A stretch of 64,000 bases of DNA from a virus. Below, piece by piece: positions 33,905 to 42,202 of the stretch. Positions within the stretch are counted from its first letter, which is position 1. Every line of letters starts with the position of its first letter. The notes under the pieces were generated by a model. That model worked only from the letters and a program-made list of their open reading frames with translations, ran no database searches and had not been told where the DNA came from. The position numbers and the translations under genes are program-made. The DNA is taken from positions 1-64,000 of the IMG/VR virus record IMGVR_UViG_3300031463_000006. One strand, given 5' to 3'.

Positions 33905-36676
33905 TTACCGCGCCATGAGCGATGCTGCCAAGCCCGGTCGCAATCCACCCGCACCTGCCGCATGCGATACACCGGCCGTCAGCCCCATGGCTCGTGCTTG
34001 TTCTCTTGCCAACCATGATGCCATCAACACGTCATCAACGTGCGCATCAGGCTGATAATACAAACACGCATCAACCCATCGTTGCACATTTGGATGGCAT
34101 CTTCCTGCGTGATCGCACGGAATAATCCACGCGCCATTCTGAATCTCGACGAACAAACTTTCGACACCATATTCCGGGTGCGCTTTGTTTCTTCCAGTTG
34201 TGTGTGCTTTGATCGGCACACTCGCATTCTGCGCACGCGCAAACTGCAAGATATAATCTTGCGCGTTATGTACGATGTAATCTTCGACAACATACGATTC
34301 GTCTTCTTCAACGATCAAGTTGTACACCGGACCATCATACTTCTCAACCACACCTGGTTCCGGTTGCAATATGCTCGCCCATACACCTTTGTCATCGATC
34401 GCAAACTTCGAGTTCGAAGCGTGTTTGCGAGTTACATACGGCGCCCATTGCACATCTTCGATCTCGCTCGTGAATGTTTCGCACAATCGAAACGCATCAT
34501 CGGCGTACAACGAAAGCGTGTAAATCGAACGATCGACAACGCCAGGCTTGATGTATCGATACGAGCTTTCATTATCCATTGTCAGCATCGCACGGCAACC
34601 AAATTCGAATAGCGTCGTTCGTGCAAACAATATCCAATTGCGCGATATACTGATGCCGGAAATCTCATGCAATAACATATTTGTCGAGCGCATACATCCG
34701 GCTCCCATGAGCCAACCGCGCACCATTGCAAGTCGTTGTGCTAGCGGCCAGCCAAACAATGGGATCGGTGGACACTTTGCATCGCCAACACCGAACGCGC
34801 CAAACATGTCTGCAATTGCCGCACCATCTACGCGGAAGACGAAATCGTCAATTTGTTCGCAGCTAGCGTTGCGAGTTATGTCGTACAACACCGAACGAAC
34901 AAACTCTGCAAGATGCGACTCGTGTCGCCCGAATATAAATCGAACTTGATGATCTACAACTTCCCCTCGCGCCATGAATAGCCCAAGCAATAGCGCTTCG
35001 CGCTCACCAACAGACACGTCAACGCTGCCGACATGCAATACCGGGTCGACCGCTGGCCAACACGGAACCGCAAGCCCTGCATAGGCCGGGCGGTCACGTA
35101 GCCCAAGCGAAATCCATGTCGCCTCGCCAACCAGCCTACGATATTCCAACCCGTCGTGCTCGGCTTCGCGCAACCAGAACCAGTGATTCGGCGTCGTCAC
35201 AACCGGCAAAGAACCATACGCTCGAGCCGTACAAACGGCGTGAGCAACACCGGCGACCCGTTCTAGGACTCGGCGCCAGCGGCCACGATGCGTCCACACC
35301 TCGGTGCCAGGCGTAACCAGTTCGATGGGAACATAGCCGTTCTTCGTCAGCACGCGCGTTCCCGGAACAAAGCACGAATTGTTCTCAACCCGAGCAATCG
35401 ATTTATATCGTTCGCACTTCTCGATGATCTTGCGAACGATTGTAGGTGCATCCCATTGCCCGAACTCGACGTCGAGAATGAGCCGCTTCCCGTCGGGCAA
35501 ACACTCGGCCGTGAACAACGCCGTCAAGTCGTGCTGCGCGCCTTTGCCTACCGCGAGGTCAACCCCGGTCACGGTAACGTTTGAGCCCGTGTACTCGCTA
35601 ACCAGCGTGCGACCCTTGCCTTGCTCTTTACAACGCTCAATCCAATCGATCTTGCAACGAGCCGTTTCGTCGTTACGGCAGACGCACATATAAAGTTGAT
35701 TATATCGATGCGGCAAGTGCTTTGTACGCAATCGTTCAATCTCATCCCAGTCATAGCGTTCTGGCCAAAGCGGCACGTTCTCGGTAATAACTTCGCCGCG
35801 TTCGTTGCGCGCCTCATTGTGCGCCGTCAATCTGTACACTTCGCCAGGGCGTGCACTCGGAACAATATCCGAACTATCCCAATCTGGGCAATTCGATAGC
35901 TTGATGTTGCCCTCAATATCCATGGTCAGTGTCGGCCAACCAGCGGCTTCCAATCGATATGTGATATCGTCGGGCGACCATGGCGTGTTCGTTACGACAA
36001 GTCTTCCTTTATGCGGATCGATACGCGATAGCACCGATGAATCGAACCACTCATGAACCTTGTGCAACCCGGCTGTCGTACTCGTGTTCTCGCGGTCAAG
36101 TATGTCATCCACAACCGCCCATGAAAGACGGGACCCCGCGATTGCACCGTCAATGCCTACTGCCACAAGCGACGGGTCGCGAATTGCCGGAGGTCGATCA
36201 ACCGTGATCTCCGTCTGCGTCCAAGGGTCGGTCTTACGAACCGATTTGCGTAGCCGAGGAAACACAAGCCGCAACTCATGGCTGGCTTCGATCAAGTCGC
36301 GCACCATAGCAAGCGGCTTCATGGCCTGACCTTGCGTCGCGCTAACCAAGGCACCGCGGCTTGCCGGGTCGCGCCCGAGAAAGTGCAACCCAAGTGTCGC
36401 CATGCAGAACGTCTTGCTTGTGCCGACCGGCATGCGCACAACACAGAACCTATGCGCCTCGACGAAATCAAACAACACTCGTTGATGCGGTGCAATTACA
36501 AGTTCCGCGTTTGTATGTTCTTCGCGCATCACGAAGCCAAAGAATTCTTTCACATCGGAACGTGCACGTTCAGCTACCCATTCAAGATGCGCAACAAGTA
36601 GCTCACTTTCTTCGATCGCTTTCGGATCGATGCCGACTCCTGCAACAATTTCTTGGTACCTATCGCCTTGCATCAT
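33905..36676 (-). CDS. terL: Terminase large subunit, interrupted by an intein
   Basis: 923 residues including a 370-residue intein (435-804), leaving about 553 residues, normal for TerL. Walker A-like RMPVGTSKTF (81-90), Walker B LSWAVVDDILD (185-195), and a nuclease part with TVTGVDLAVGKG (D373), LILDVEFG and HVDDVLMASWLAR. It packages DNA into the prohead by ATP hydrolysis and cuts concatemers. The intein interrupts the conserved VENNS/AQDYI loop in the nuclease domain. A second Met at 36673 could be the start. It is divergent from the ParB-methyltransferase gene across only 35 bases. Confidence 0.9.
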   Translation of the reverse strand: MMQGDRYQEIVAGVGIDPKAIEESELLVAHLEWVAERARSDVKEFFGFVMREEHTNAELVIAPHQRVLFDFVEAHRFCVVRMPVGTSKTFCMATLGLHFLGRDPASRGALVSATQGQAMKPLAMVRDLIEASHELRLVFPRLRKSVRKTDPWTQTEITVDRPPAIRDPSLVAVGIDGAIAGSRLSWAVVDDILDRENTSTTAGLHKVHEWFDSSVLSRIDPHKGRLVVTNTPWSPDDITYRLEAAGWPTLTMDIEGNIKLSNCPDWDSSDIVPSARPGEVYRLTAHNEARNERGEVITENVPLWPERYDWDEIERLRTKHLPHRYNQLYMCVCRNDETARCKIDWIERCKEQGKGRTLVSEYTGSNVTVTGVDLAVGKGAQHDLTALFTAECLPDGKRLILDVEFGQWDAPTIVRKIIEKCERYKSIARVENNSCFVPGTRVLTKNGYVPIELVTPGTEVWTHRGRWRRVLERVAGVAHAVCTARAYGSLPVVTTPNHWFWLREAEHDGLEYRRLVGEATWISLGLRDRPAYAGLAVPCWPAVDPVLHVGSVDVSVGEREALLLGLFMARGEVVDHQVRFIFGRHESHLAEFVRSVLYDITRNASCEQIDDFVFRVDGAAIADMFGAFGVGDAKCPPIPLFGWPLAQRLAMVRGWLMGAGCMRSTNMLLHEISGISISRNWILFARTTLFEFGCRAMLTMDNESSYRYIKPGVVDRSIYTLSLYADDAFRLCETFTSEIEDVQWAPYVTRKHASNSKFAIDDKGVWASILQPEPGVVEKYDGPVYNLIVEEDESYVVEDYIVHNAQDYILQFARAQNASVPIKAHTTGRNKAHPEYGVESLFVEIQNGAWIIPCDHAGRCHPNVQRWVDACLYYQPDAHVDDVLMASWLAREQARAMGLTAGVSHAAGAGGLRPGLAASLMAR
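34265..35374 (-). other. Intein in TerL with degenerate homing endonuclease and Ala at +1
   Basis: 370 codons. Block A is CFVPGTRVLT (Cys1), block B VVTTPNHWFW keeps TxxH, and the C-terminal block is SYVVEDYIVHN with the penultimate His and terminal Asn. The first C-extein residue is Ala (AQDYI), not Cys, Ser or Thr. The two LAGLIDADG-type helices read LLGLFMARGEV and VRGWLMGAGCM, with the catalytic acid positions occupied by Arg and Ala. The joined extein ...ENNSAQDYI is a normal terminase sequence, so the boundaries are well supported. Confidence 0.85.
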
Positions 36677-36711
36677 AGTTTACGATATACCTCATACCAC
36701 GGAGGGCCACC
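36677..36711. promoter_or_regulatory. Short divergent intergenic spacer
   Basis: 35 bases separate the TerL start (minus) from the ParB-methyltransferase start (plus). It contains GGAGG for the plus-strand gene. There is little room for two independent promoters, so at least one must lie inside a coding region. Confidence 0.5.
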
Positions 36712-38067
36712 ATGCGCCGTCAACTCAAGGTATCTGCCACGTCTCCAGTTGCAACCCCTACAATTGACAACGCCTCCCAAATCGTTCCCATCGACTCAAT
36801 CAAACCATGGGACAAGAACCCGCGCAAGAACGATCAAGCCGTCAACAAGGTCGCCAAGAGCATCAAACAATTTGGCTTCAACGCGCCGATCATTGTGTGC
36901 CGCGCGACAAACGAAATCATTGCCGGCCACACGCGCTACAAGGCGGCACGCAAACTCGGGCTCGCATCGGTACCCGTGCGCTTCATCGATCTGCCACCCG
37001 AGCAAGCACACGCTTACGCCCTGGCCGACAATCGCACCGCCGAAGAAGCCGAGTGGGATACCGAACTTCTTGGTAGTATTCTCGACGAATTACGAAACGA
37101 TGGCGCCGAATACTTCGATGCCATCGGCTTTGACCGAGAAGAACTCATCCGCCTATTAACGCCGCTTCCCGAAGAATCCACACCCGAACCGGCTCCAAAT
37201 CTTGTCGAACGGTATCAAGTAGAACTCGGACAACGATGGGTCATCCATGGCACCGCTGGCGACCATGTTGTCGTGTGCGGCGATAGCACCAATCCGCAAC
37301 ACGTCGCTCAATGCGCAGGTGGCGAGCAATTCGACTTCGTATTCACATCGCCGCCATACAACGTCGGCGTGCGATACGCTTCGCATTCCGATATACACTT
37401 GCCATGGGAACAATACTCGCAGCCATTGCGACATACAATAGAAGCATTCATGCCATATCTCGCGCAGGGCCGCATGGTTGCGTGGAACATCGGCACTGCA
37501 CCAAGAGTGTTTCCTCATCGTCAAGCAGTGCTTCTCGAAGAGTGTGGACTAACATACAATCGGCAGATCGTATGGTCCAAGAACAACGTACCGATGCCGT
37601 TGTGGTATGTAAACAAACGACGAATCGCCGCGCGCTTCTTTACGCCAAACATGAAGCACGAGCTCATCTTGCTGTATTCGAAGGGCAAGGTTGCTTATGG
37701 TGGCAACATCACAATCATCGAAGAATTGCGCGACGATGTTATATCATGCGATGCTAGCAATTCTACCAAAGAACTACCATCGAGCTCGGCACAGAATATT
37801 AGCGGTGCTTCGCATATACGACATCGAGAAGTCACACGCGCGTCGCATCCTGCACCTTTCCCCGTCAAGTTGCCATGGATGTTCGTCAACATGCTTTCCG
37901 ACGTCGGTACCGTTGTTTTCGATCCGTTCGTCGGAAGCGGTTCGACAATACTTGCGTGTGAAAAGGCAAATCGCCGAGGCTACGGCATCGACATCGCGCC
38001 CGAATACGTCGCGCTCACGCTCGAACGTATGGTGCAAAATGGCTGCACCGTTGAGCGTGTAGCTTAA
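36712..38067 (+). CDS. ParB/Srx-like domain fused to DNA (adenine/cytosine-N4) methyltransferase
   Basis: 451 residues; the only convincing plus-strand gene. Residues ~20-115 are a ParB-like N-terminal domain (IVPIDSIKPWDKNPRKND, then IIAGHTRYKAARKLG). Residues ~185-445 are a beta-class amino-methyltransferase: motif IV FTSPPYNVG at about 218 and motif I VVFDPFVGSGSTILAC near 415. Such fusions occur in phages and plasmids and are usually orphan methyltransferases protecting DNA or marking origins. It starts with GGAGG 6 bases from the ATG. Its stop overlaps the convergent recombinase stop (TTAA). Confidence 0.9.
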   Translation: MRRQLKVSATSPVATPTIDNASQIVPIDSIKPWDKNPRKNDQAVNKVAKSIKQFGFNAPIIVCRATNEIIAGHTRYKAARKLGLASVPVRFIDLPPEQAHAYALADNRTAEEAEWDTELLGSILDELRNDGAEYFDAIGFDREELIRLLTPLPEESTPEPAPNLVERYQVELGQRWVIHGTAGDHVVVCGDSTNPQHVAQCAGGEQFDFVFTSPPYNVGVRYASHSDIHLPWEQYSQPLRHTIEAFMPYLAQGRMVAWNIGTAPRVFPHRQAVLLEECGLTYNRQIVWSKNNVPMPLWYVNKRRIAARFFTPNMKHELILLYSKGKVAYGGNITIIEELRDDVISCDASNSTKELPSSSAQNISGASHIRHREVTRASHPAPFPVKLPWMFVNMLSDVGTVVFDPFVGSGSTILACEKANRRGYGIDIAPEYVALTLERMVQNGCTVERVA

Positions 38068-38768
38068 TCAATGTCCGGAGAAACTGTGGTAGGTTGACCG
38101 GGGATCTGCCTAAGCGCGGCGCGCACGGTCTTCACCCACCATTTGCCGCCGCGCACGCTTGCCACACCCTCGGCATTCAGCCGCTCGACAATCGCGCGCA
38201 ACGTCAACCCTTGCGCGCGAAGCTCGTGCACTTTTCGCACGGCCTCGGGGTTGATCATGCTCATTGACGGCGCGCCGAGCCGCTGACCCTGCGCCCGCAC
38301 GTGCGCCAAGGCATCGCGCGTGCGCTCGCTTACCAGATCGGCCTCGAGTTGCGACCATACGCCGATCATGCCGAGCATGGCTCGCCCCATCGGGCTCGCC
38401 GTGTCGAACGGTTCGGTCGCGCTAACCAGCGCAATTGAGTCGCCCCGTGCCGGGTCAAGCAACGTCCAAAGAATGCGCTGCGACCTGGCTACCCTCGACA
38501 CGCTATAGACAACCAAGACAGCCTCGTGCTCGCGGCACAAAGCAATCGCTTCGCGCAAGCCAGGCCGCTCGGCTACCTCGGACCGACCGCTCGCGCCCGC
38601 ATCGCTGCGAACAGCAACCACGGTCAGCCCCCGAGCCGCGCACACCGCGCGGCAACGCTCTTCTTGCGCGTCGAGGCTAACGCCGTCGCGCGCCTGCATC
38701 GCCGTGCTCACGCGGCAGTAAATGACTGCGCGAGACACGGCTGCAACTGTAACAGAGTTTCTAGTCAT
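38064..38768 (-). CDS. Serine recombinase (resolvase/invertase family)
   Basis: 234 residues if the ATG at 38768 is used; a GTG at 38738 (VSRAVIYCRVST) better fits the family, because catalytic Ser sits in YCRVSTAMQ right at the start. YSVSRVARSQRILWTLL and LGMIGVWSQLEADLVSERTR complete the catalytic domain; a C-terminal ~60-residue part (LTLRAIVERLNAEGVASVRG) is a short DNA-binding domain. It is much smaller than phage large serine integrases, so resolution or inversion is more likely than attB/attP integration. A promoter with an operator-like palindrome precedes it. Confidence 0.85.
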   Translation of the reverse strand: MTRNSVTVAAVSRAVIYCRVSTAMQARDGVSLDAQEERCRAVCAARGLTVVAVRSDAGASGRSEVAERPGLREAIALCREHEAVLVVYSVSRVARSQRILWTLLDPARGDSIALVSATEPFDTASPMGRAMLGMIGVWSQLEADLVSERTRDALAHVRAQGQRLGAPSMSMINPEAVRKVHELRAQGLTLRAIVERLNAEGVASVRGGKWWVKTVRAALRQIPGQPTTVSPDID

Positions 38769-38774
38769 GTGTGT

Positions 38775-38803
38775 ACACTAGCACACCAAAGCTTGGTGCA
38801 CAA
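38775..38803 (-). promoter_or_regulatory. Promoter with palindromic operator for the recombinase
   Basis: On the minus strand -35 TTGTGC, 17-base spacer, -10 TAGTGT. A perfect palindrome CACCAA-AGC-TTGGTG (38784-38798) fills the spacer. Transcription would begin close to the ATG at 38768, consistent with use of the downstream GTG. A second such promoter is at 40929-40957. Confidence 0.6.
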
Positions 38804-38826
38804 TCTCCCTCGCCAGACGTGTACGC

Positions 38827-39234
38827 TCAGGCGCGCAAGGTGCGCCACGTGCGCCACGACCCGCTATCGATCCGGATGCAGGGTTGCGGCTTGCTCGCTG
38901 CAACATACATCCACGCTTGCAGAGCCTCGTCGGTCTGCAAGTCGTGCACGTAACGCATCACCCGGACATAGTGTCCGGCCGCGACACCCTCGAGTACGTC
39001 GAGCCTCGCCAGCGTCGGCTCATCAACTCGCCACACTTCCCCCCGCACCCGATCCCGCCGATTTCCCGTAAGCACCGCATAGGGAAATCCAGCGTGCCGG
39101 CTCGTCACGCACAACATCAGGCCGCCCGCTTCCGCATGCGCAATCACGCACTCGCAATCGGCAAGTAGAGCGTGGTTGGGCTCGCCCCGAAGAAGCGTCC
39201 CGTACACGAACACAAAGTGCTTCCCGCTCATCAT
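38827..39234 (-). CDS. Gamma-glutamylcyclotransferase-like protein (AIG2/GGCT fold), first copy
   Basis: 135 residues from the ATG at 39234 (GAGGAG upstream); a longer frame starts at 39252. The signature FVFVYGTLLRGEPNH forms the substrate loop, VRGEVWRVDEPTLARLDVLE contains the catalytic acid region, and YVRVMRYVH follows. GGCT enzymes release 5-oxoproline from gamma-glutamyl amides. It is immediately downstream of a second GGCT-like gene and an amidoligase. Confidence 0.8.
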   Translation of the reverse strand: MMSGKHFVFVYGTLLRGEPNHALLADCECVIAHAEAGGLMLCVTSRHAGFPYAVLTGNRRDRVRGEVWRVDEPTLARLDVLEGVAAGHYVRVMRYVHDLQTDEALQAWMYVAASKPQPCIRIDSGSWRTWRTLRA

Positions 39235-39235
39235 G

Positions 39236-39730
39236 CTACTCCTCTCGGACAACCTCGGCCCGCAAACAACGCTCCGCCGCCTCGACGATCGGCTCCCACG
39301 GCAAGCCGTGTTCCGTAGCCCCCGCTACCAGGGCCGCAAGGTATCGGTAGCTAGGTCCGCCGACCTCGGCCCCCGTGTGCACGTACACCCATGCATTCAC
39401 ACGCCGCCCGGCTGGCGACCCGAGCCGCACCAGCAACCACAGCCGACGGTACACGATCGGCGCGCCCTCGTACACGTCGAGCTGCAACAAGTCGTCGCAC
39501 GTGATGCTCGCTATCACGCCGCCAACCATACCGTTGCGCCGCGGCTCGACTGTGGCCACGCTCCCTCCCCAGGCCCCACTATGCCCGACGAACGCCAGCC
39601 GATGCCCTGGCAACCAGGCCGGCGCAAAGTCGGTCGCGCTCGGGCACCGCGCACGCAATTGCTCGGTGCGCATGTTCGACCCGTAGCCGAACACGCGCAC
39701 CATGCCGCCAGCATGCTTGCTTACGCGCAT
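39236..39730 (-). CDS. Gamma-glutamylcyclotransferase-like protein (AIG2/GGCT fold), second copy
   Basis: 164 residues. The YGSN loop appears in MVRVFGYGSNMRTEQLRARC and a catalytic acid in LLQLDVYEGAPIVYRR, with the family's Gly-rich region. The copy differs strongly from its neighbour (YGTLLRG versus YGSNMRT), so these are diverged paralogues, perhaps for different gamma-glutamyl substrates. It overlaps the amidoligase stop by 10 bases. A start at 39703 is also possible. Confidence 0.8.
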   Translation of the reverse strand: MRVSKHAGGMVRVFGYGSNMRTEQLRARCPSATDFAPAWLPGHRLAFVGHSGAWGGSVATVEPRRNGMVGGVIASITCDDLLQLDVYEGAPIVYRRLWLLVRLGSPAGRRVNAWVYVHTGAEVGGPSYRYLAALVAGATEHGLPWEPIVEAAERCLRAEVVREE

Positions 39731-40635
39731 GCGACCTCCACGGCGGCTTGCTCGGCCACGGCCCGACGTGCAGGCGCACGCTTCGGCAGCCGACTCATGA
39801 GATGCTCGAGCACCGTCTGGTCGTCGATGCCGAGCGTCAGCTTTACTAGCCGACGCATCAGCTCGCGATCGCTGGCATCAGCATCGACCGGGCGGCCGCT
39901 GACGTGTCTCGCCGTCACCGCATGCGCTACCAGGGCCAGACACAAGGTAATCATGGCCCGAACCTTACCCGCATGCAGCGTCGACGCGAAATATCTGAAT
40001 TCGACGGTCCCCCGGTAGAACCACGAGTTCAGATTTAGCCCGTGGTAGCGGCTCGCGTCGTAGCGCGTCGGCGAGCCAAGGTATCGCCCGTACCATGCTC
40101 CCTCGAGCGAATACCGGGTGACGCGACTGCCGTGCCGCCACACATAGTCGGCGAATTCCGGGTCCATGCGCTTGCAGTACCGATTGCCCGGCCGGCCAAC
40201 CGCCTTCTCAATTACCGGCTCATACCGGCAGATGGCCGCCGCCAACCGCGCGATCATCTTCGCCCCCCGATCATCGCGCTCGATCCCCCCCACGTGCACG
40301 TGCAGCCCGCATCTATCACTAACCTGTGCGCCCGCACGTCTAAGCGCGCGCACAACCTCCTGCACGCGCGGAATGTCGACCGTCGTGCAGATCGGCGACA
40401 CGACCTCGCAGCCGCAAACAAGCGAACCGTCGTTCACAACGGTCCACTCGCGACGATCGGACGTGCGTACCCCGTACGCGACGCCCATCGCGTACAGGTA
40501 CTCGCCGCCTAGCGCGGCGCGTATCGCCGCGACCGCGCTAGACTTATTGACGCCCTCCACCTCAATCTCAACCCCGAACGTGAGGCGGTCCATCATCCAA
40601 CGGACCGCCTCGTGTTTCTTGTCGCGGGTGGCCAT
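39721..40635 (-). CDS. Amidoligase (COOH-NH2 ligase, glutamine-synthetase-like fold)
   Basis: 304 residues. Key motifs in order: TFGVEIEVEGVNKSS (about 20-33), NDGSLVCGCEVVSP (67-80), DRCGLHVHVGG (107-117) and YHGLNLNSWFYRGTVEFRYF (196-215), the glutamate/His/Arg set of the amidoligase family. These enzymes use ATP to form amide or isopeptide bonds. In published comparative genomics (Iyer and colleagues, 2009) phage amidoligases are neighbours of GGCT-like enzymes, as here. The substrate is unknown; modification of DNA, protein tails or small metabolites is possible. Confidence 0.85.
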   Translation of the reverse strand: MATRDKKHEAVRWMMDRLTFGVEIEVEGVNKSSAVAAIRAALGGEYLYAMGVAYGVRTSDRREWTVVNDGSLVCGCEVVSPICTTVDIPRVQEVVRALRRAGAQVSDRCGLHVHVGGIERDDRGAKMIARLAAAICRYEPVIEKAVGRPGNRYCKRMDPEFADYVWRHGSRVTRYSLEGAWYGRYLGSPTRYDASRYHGLNLNSWFYRGTVEFRYFASTLHAGKVRAMITLCLALVAHAVTARHVSGRPVDADASDRELMRRLVKLTLGIDDQTVLEHLMSRLPKRAPARRAVAEQAAVEVACA

Positions 40636-40640
40636 CGTGC

Positions 40641-40883
40641 CTAGCTCCTCACCGCCGCCAACAATTCCGAGACGGCCCGAAGGTCGTCAAGTACAACCTC
40701 GGGGATAGACACCCAACACTTATCCCCTTCGTATCCGACCCGCCACTTCCGCCCGCCGGACACGTGAATAAAATACGTGTCGCGGAACAGTTCCACCACC
40801 CCGGTGGTAGCCGCAACAACCGCCGCGACTACCGCCGCAACTTCAACCCCTTCCAACTTGATCGTAATGTTGGCGCTTGCCAT
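40641..40883 (-). CDS. Small protein of unknown function in the amidoligase cassette
   Basis: 80 residues from the ATG at 40883 (AAGGAGCAAGGACG upstream). MASANITIKLEGVEVAAVVA leads to a long Ala/Val helix, then ELFRDTYFIHVSGGRKWRVG and GDKCWVSI, a small alpha+beta fold. It is the first gene after a clear promoter. A frame open to 41483 upstream is Arg-rich and lies in repeats, so it is rejected. No family recognised; conserved position may point to a partner of the ligase. Confidence 0.65.
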   Translation of the reverse strand: MASANITIKLEGVEVAAVVAAVVAATTGVVELFRDTYFIHVSGGRKWRVGYEGDKCWVSIPEVVLDDLRAVSELLAAVRS

Positions 40884-40928
40884 CGTCCTTGCTCCTTGCG
40901 GCGTCCTTGCGCCGCCTTTGATATGTAC

Positions 40929-40957
40929 ACTATAGCGCACCAAACTCCGGTGCACAA
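40929..40957 (-). promoter_or_regulatory. Promoter with operator-like inverted repeat for the amidoligase cassette
   Basis: Minus strand: -35 TTGTGC, 17-base spacer, -10 TATAGT. The spacer holds GCACC-N7-GGTGC (40937-40953), like the CACCAA-AGC-TTGGTG element at the recombinase promoter. About 45 bases separate the expected start site from the ATG at 40883. Confidence 0.65.
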
Positions 40958-41093
40958 GTTCTTTCTTCAAACGCCATCGCTTTTTGTAGTACCTACGCGC
41001 ATACCACCCCGCCGCCACGGCTTCGCCCTTCCACCGCCCTCGCCAATCCCAAATTTTTTTGCACAAACCCGAGTCGGGTACCTTGCGCCGCGA

Positions 41094-41120
41094 CCCCCCT
41101 CGTTCCCCCCGGACCCCCCC
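41094..41120. other. Poly-C/poly-G tract with quadruplex potential
   Basis: C runs of 6, 6 and 7 bases within 27 bases; the minus strand has the matching G runs and could form a G-quadruplex near the amidoligase-cassette promoter. Confidence 0.4.
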
Positions 41121-41373
41121 ACCTGCACGCCGGCCACGCCGCATCGCACCCGCCCCCCGCACGACCGCGCCGCATCGCGCGAACACCAAGACGCACGTTT
41201 CGGTGTCCGCCAGGCGGCCGCCCTCGCCCGACGTCGCGCCGCGCACAACATCATGCATGCGCGCTACACGTCGCAGCAAAGGCCGGCCTCGAGCCCGTGC
41301 GCACCATCGTCCGCACCATCGCCAGGCCGAGCGGCGCGCATGCGTACCCCGCCCGCACGACCGCGCCGCGCGC

Positions 41374-41496
41374 GGTACCAATCCCTCAAGTACACAGTCA
41401 AGGATCGCTCGTAACCCCACGAATATTGTGCGAATAATGTTGTGTGCGCCGCGGTGGTACCAATCCCTCAAGTAAACAGTCAAGGATCGCTCGTAA
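41374..41496. repeat. Pair of 41-bp direct repeats
   Basis: Copies at 41374-41414 and 41456-41496, each starting ggtaccaatccctcaagta and differing at one base, 82 bases apart. Each contains TTGACTGT on the minus strand, which could be a -35-like box, though no matching -10 is clear. Confidence 0.8.
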
Positions 41497-41570
41497 GCCC
41501 GCGAAACAACGCAAGTTCTCGCGCGCGCGCGGAACGCGCGAAGCGCCGCGCGGTGGGGGTCGCGAGAGAC

Positions 41571-42152
41571 GATGTTTCGTGCACGAAATATTAGGATAGG
41601 AACGGAAGCAGGTAAGGGGAAGGCGATGCTGAGCGTTCTGAATATTCAGAATGGAAGGGATGCAGGTAAGGGGAAGCAGGTAAGGGGAAGGCGATGCTGA
41701 GCGTTCTGAATATTCAGAATGGAAGGGATGCAGGTAAGGGGAAGCAGGTAAGGTGGGCGCGTGTGTTGGGGCGCGTGTGTTGGGGATGTAGGTATGGGGG
41801 AAGACGATATTTCGTGTACGAAACATTAGGATAGGAACGAATGCAGGTAAGTGGGAGCAGGTAAGTGGGAGCAGGTATGCTTGGGGCGCGTGTGTTGGGG
41901 AGCGTATGCTTGGGGCGCGTGTGTTGGGGATGTAGGTATAGGGGGAAGGTAGAGGGGGATGTTTCGTGTACGAAACATTAGGATAGGAACGAATGCAGGT
42001 ATGGTGTGGAGGCTGGAATGGTGTGGGAGCTGGGATGGGGGAACTTGTAACCGGGGCTGATATGTTGGGGCGGGTATGGGTGGAGCAAGTGATATGGGGT
42101 ATGGGTATTCGAGCGCGACGCGGATAGATGTTTCGTGTGCGAAGGATTAGGT
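41571..42152. repeat. Four spaced copies of a palindromic unit (iteron-like)
   Basis: Copies begin at 41571, 41806, 41958 and 42127 (the last degenerate). The core is TTTCGTGTACGAAA followed by CATTAGGATAGGAACG, with a TTTCG-N4-CGAAA dyad. Units are 150-235 bases apart and separated by G/T-rich sequence. Confidence 0.75.
41605..41753. repeat. 68-bp tandem repeat with perfect 16-bp palindrome
   Basis: Two full 68-bp units (41605-41672, 41673-41740) plus 13 bases of a third. Each holds the perfect palindrome TTCTGAATATTCAGAA (41636-41651, 41704-41719) and runs of GCAGGTAAGGGGAA. Confidence 0.85.
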
Positions 42153-42202
42153 GGGGTAGGGGAACGTGTTTGTGGTTGGCGAGGGATAGGTGTGGGGCTA
42201 GG

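Larger units (their letters stand above)
40958..42202. other. 1.2-kb non-coding, repeat-rich region
   Basis: No supportable gene on either strand. The left part (40958-41370) is C-rich on the plus strand with poly-C runs. Then come two 41-bp direct repeats, a 68-bp tandem repeat and four copies of a palindrome-bearing unit; the right part is G/T-rich on the plus strand and almost free of C. The Pro/Ser-rich minus-strand frame across it (41398-42342) simply reads the repeats. Candidate roles: replication origin, packaging or segregation site, or structured RNA. Confidence 0.75.

Noticed and set aside
38064-38768. Large serine integrase with attachment site
   Set aside because: The protein is only about 230 residues and lacks the large C-terminal zinc and coiled-coil regions; no att-like core repeat was seen beside it.
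40884-41483. Long N-terminal extension of the 80-residue gene
   Set aside because: The extension is Arg/Gly-rich, crosses the promoter and poly-C tract, and the ATG at 40883 has a strong ribosome-binding site.
41571-42152. Spaced repeats as a CRISPR array
   Set aside because: Units are 150-235 bases apart, degenerate, and the intervening sequence is itself repetitive; no regular repeat-spacer pattern.
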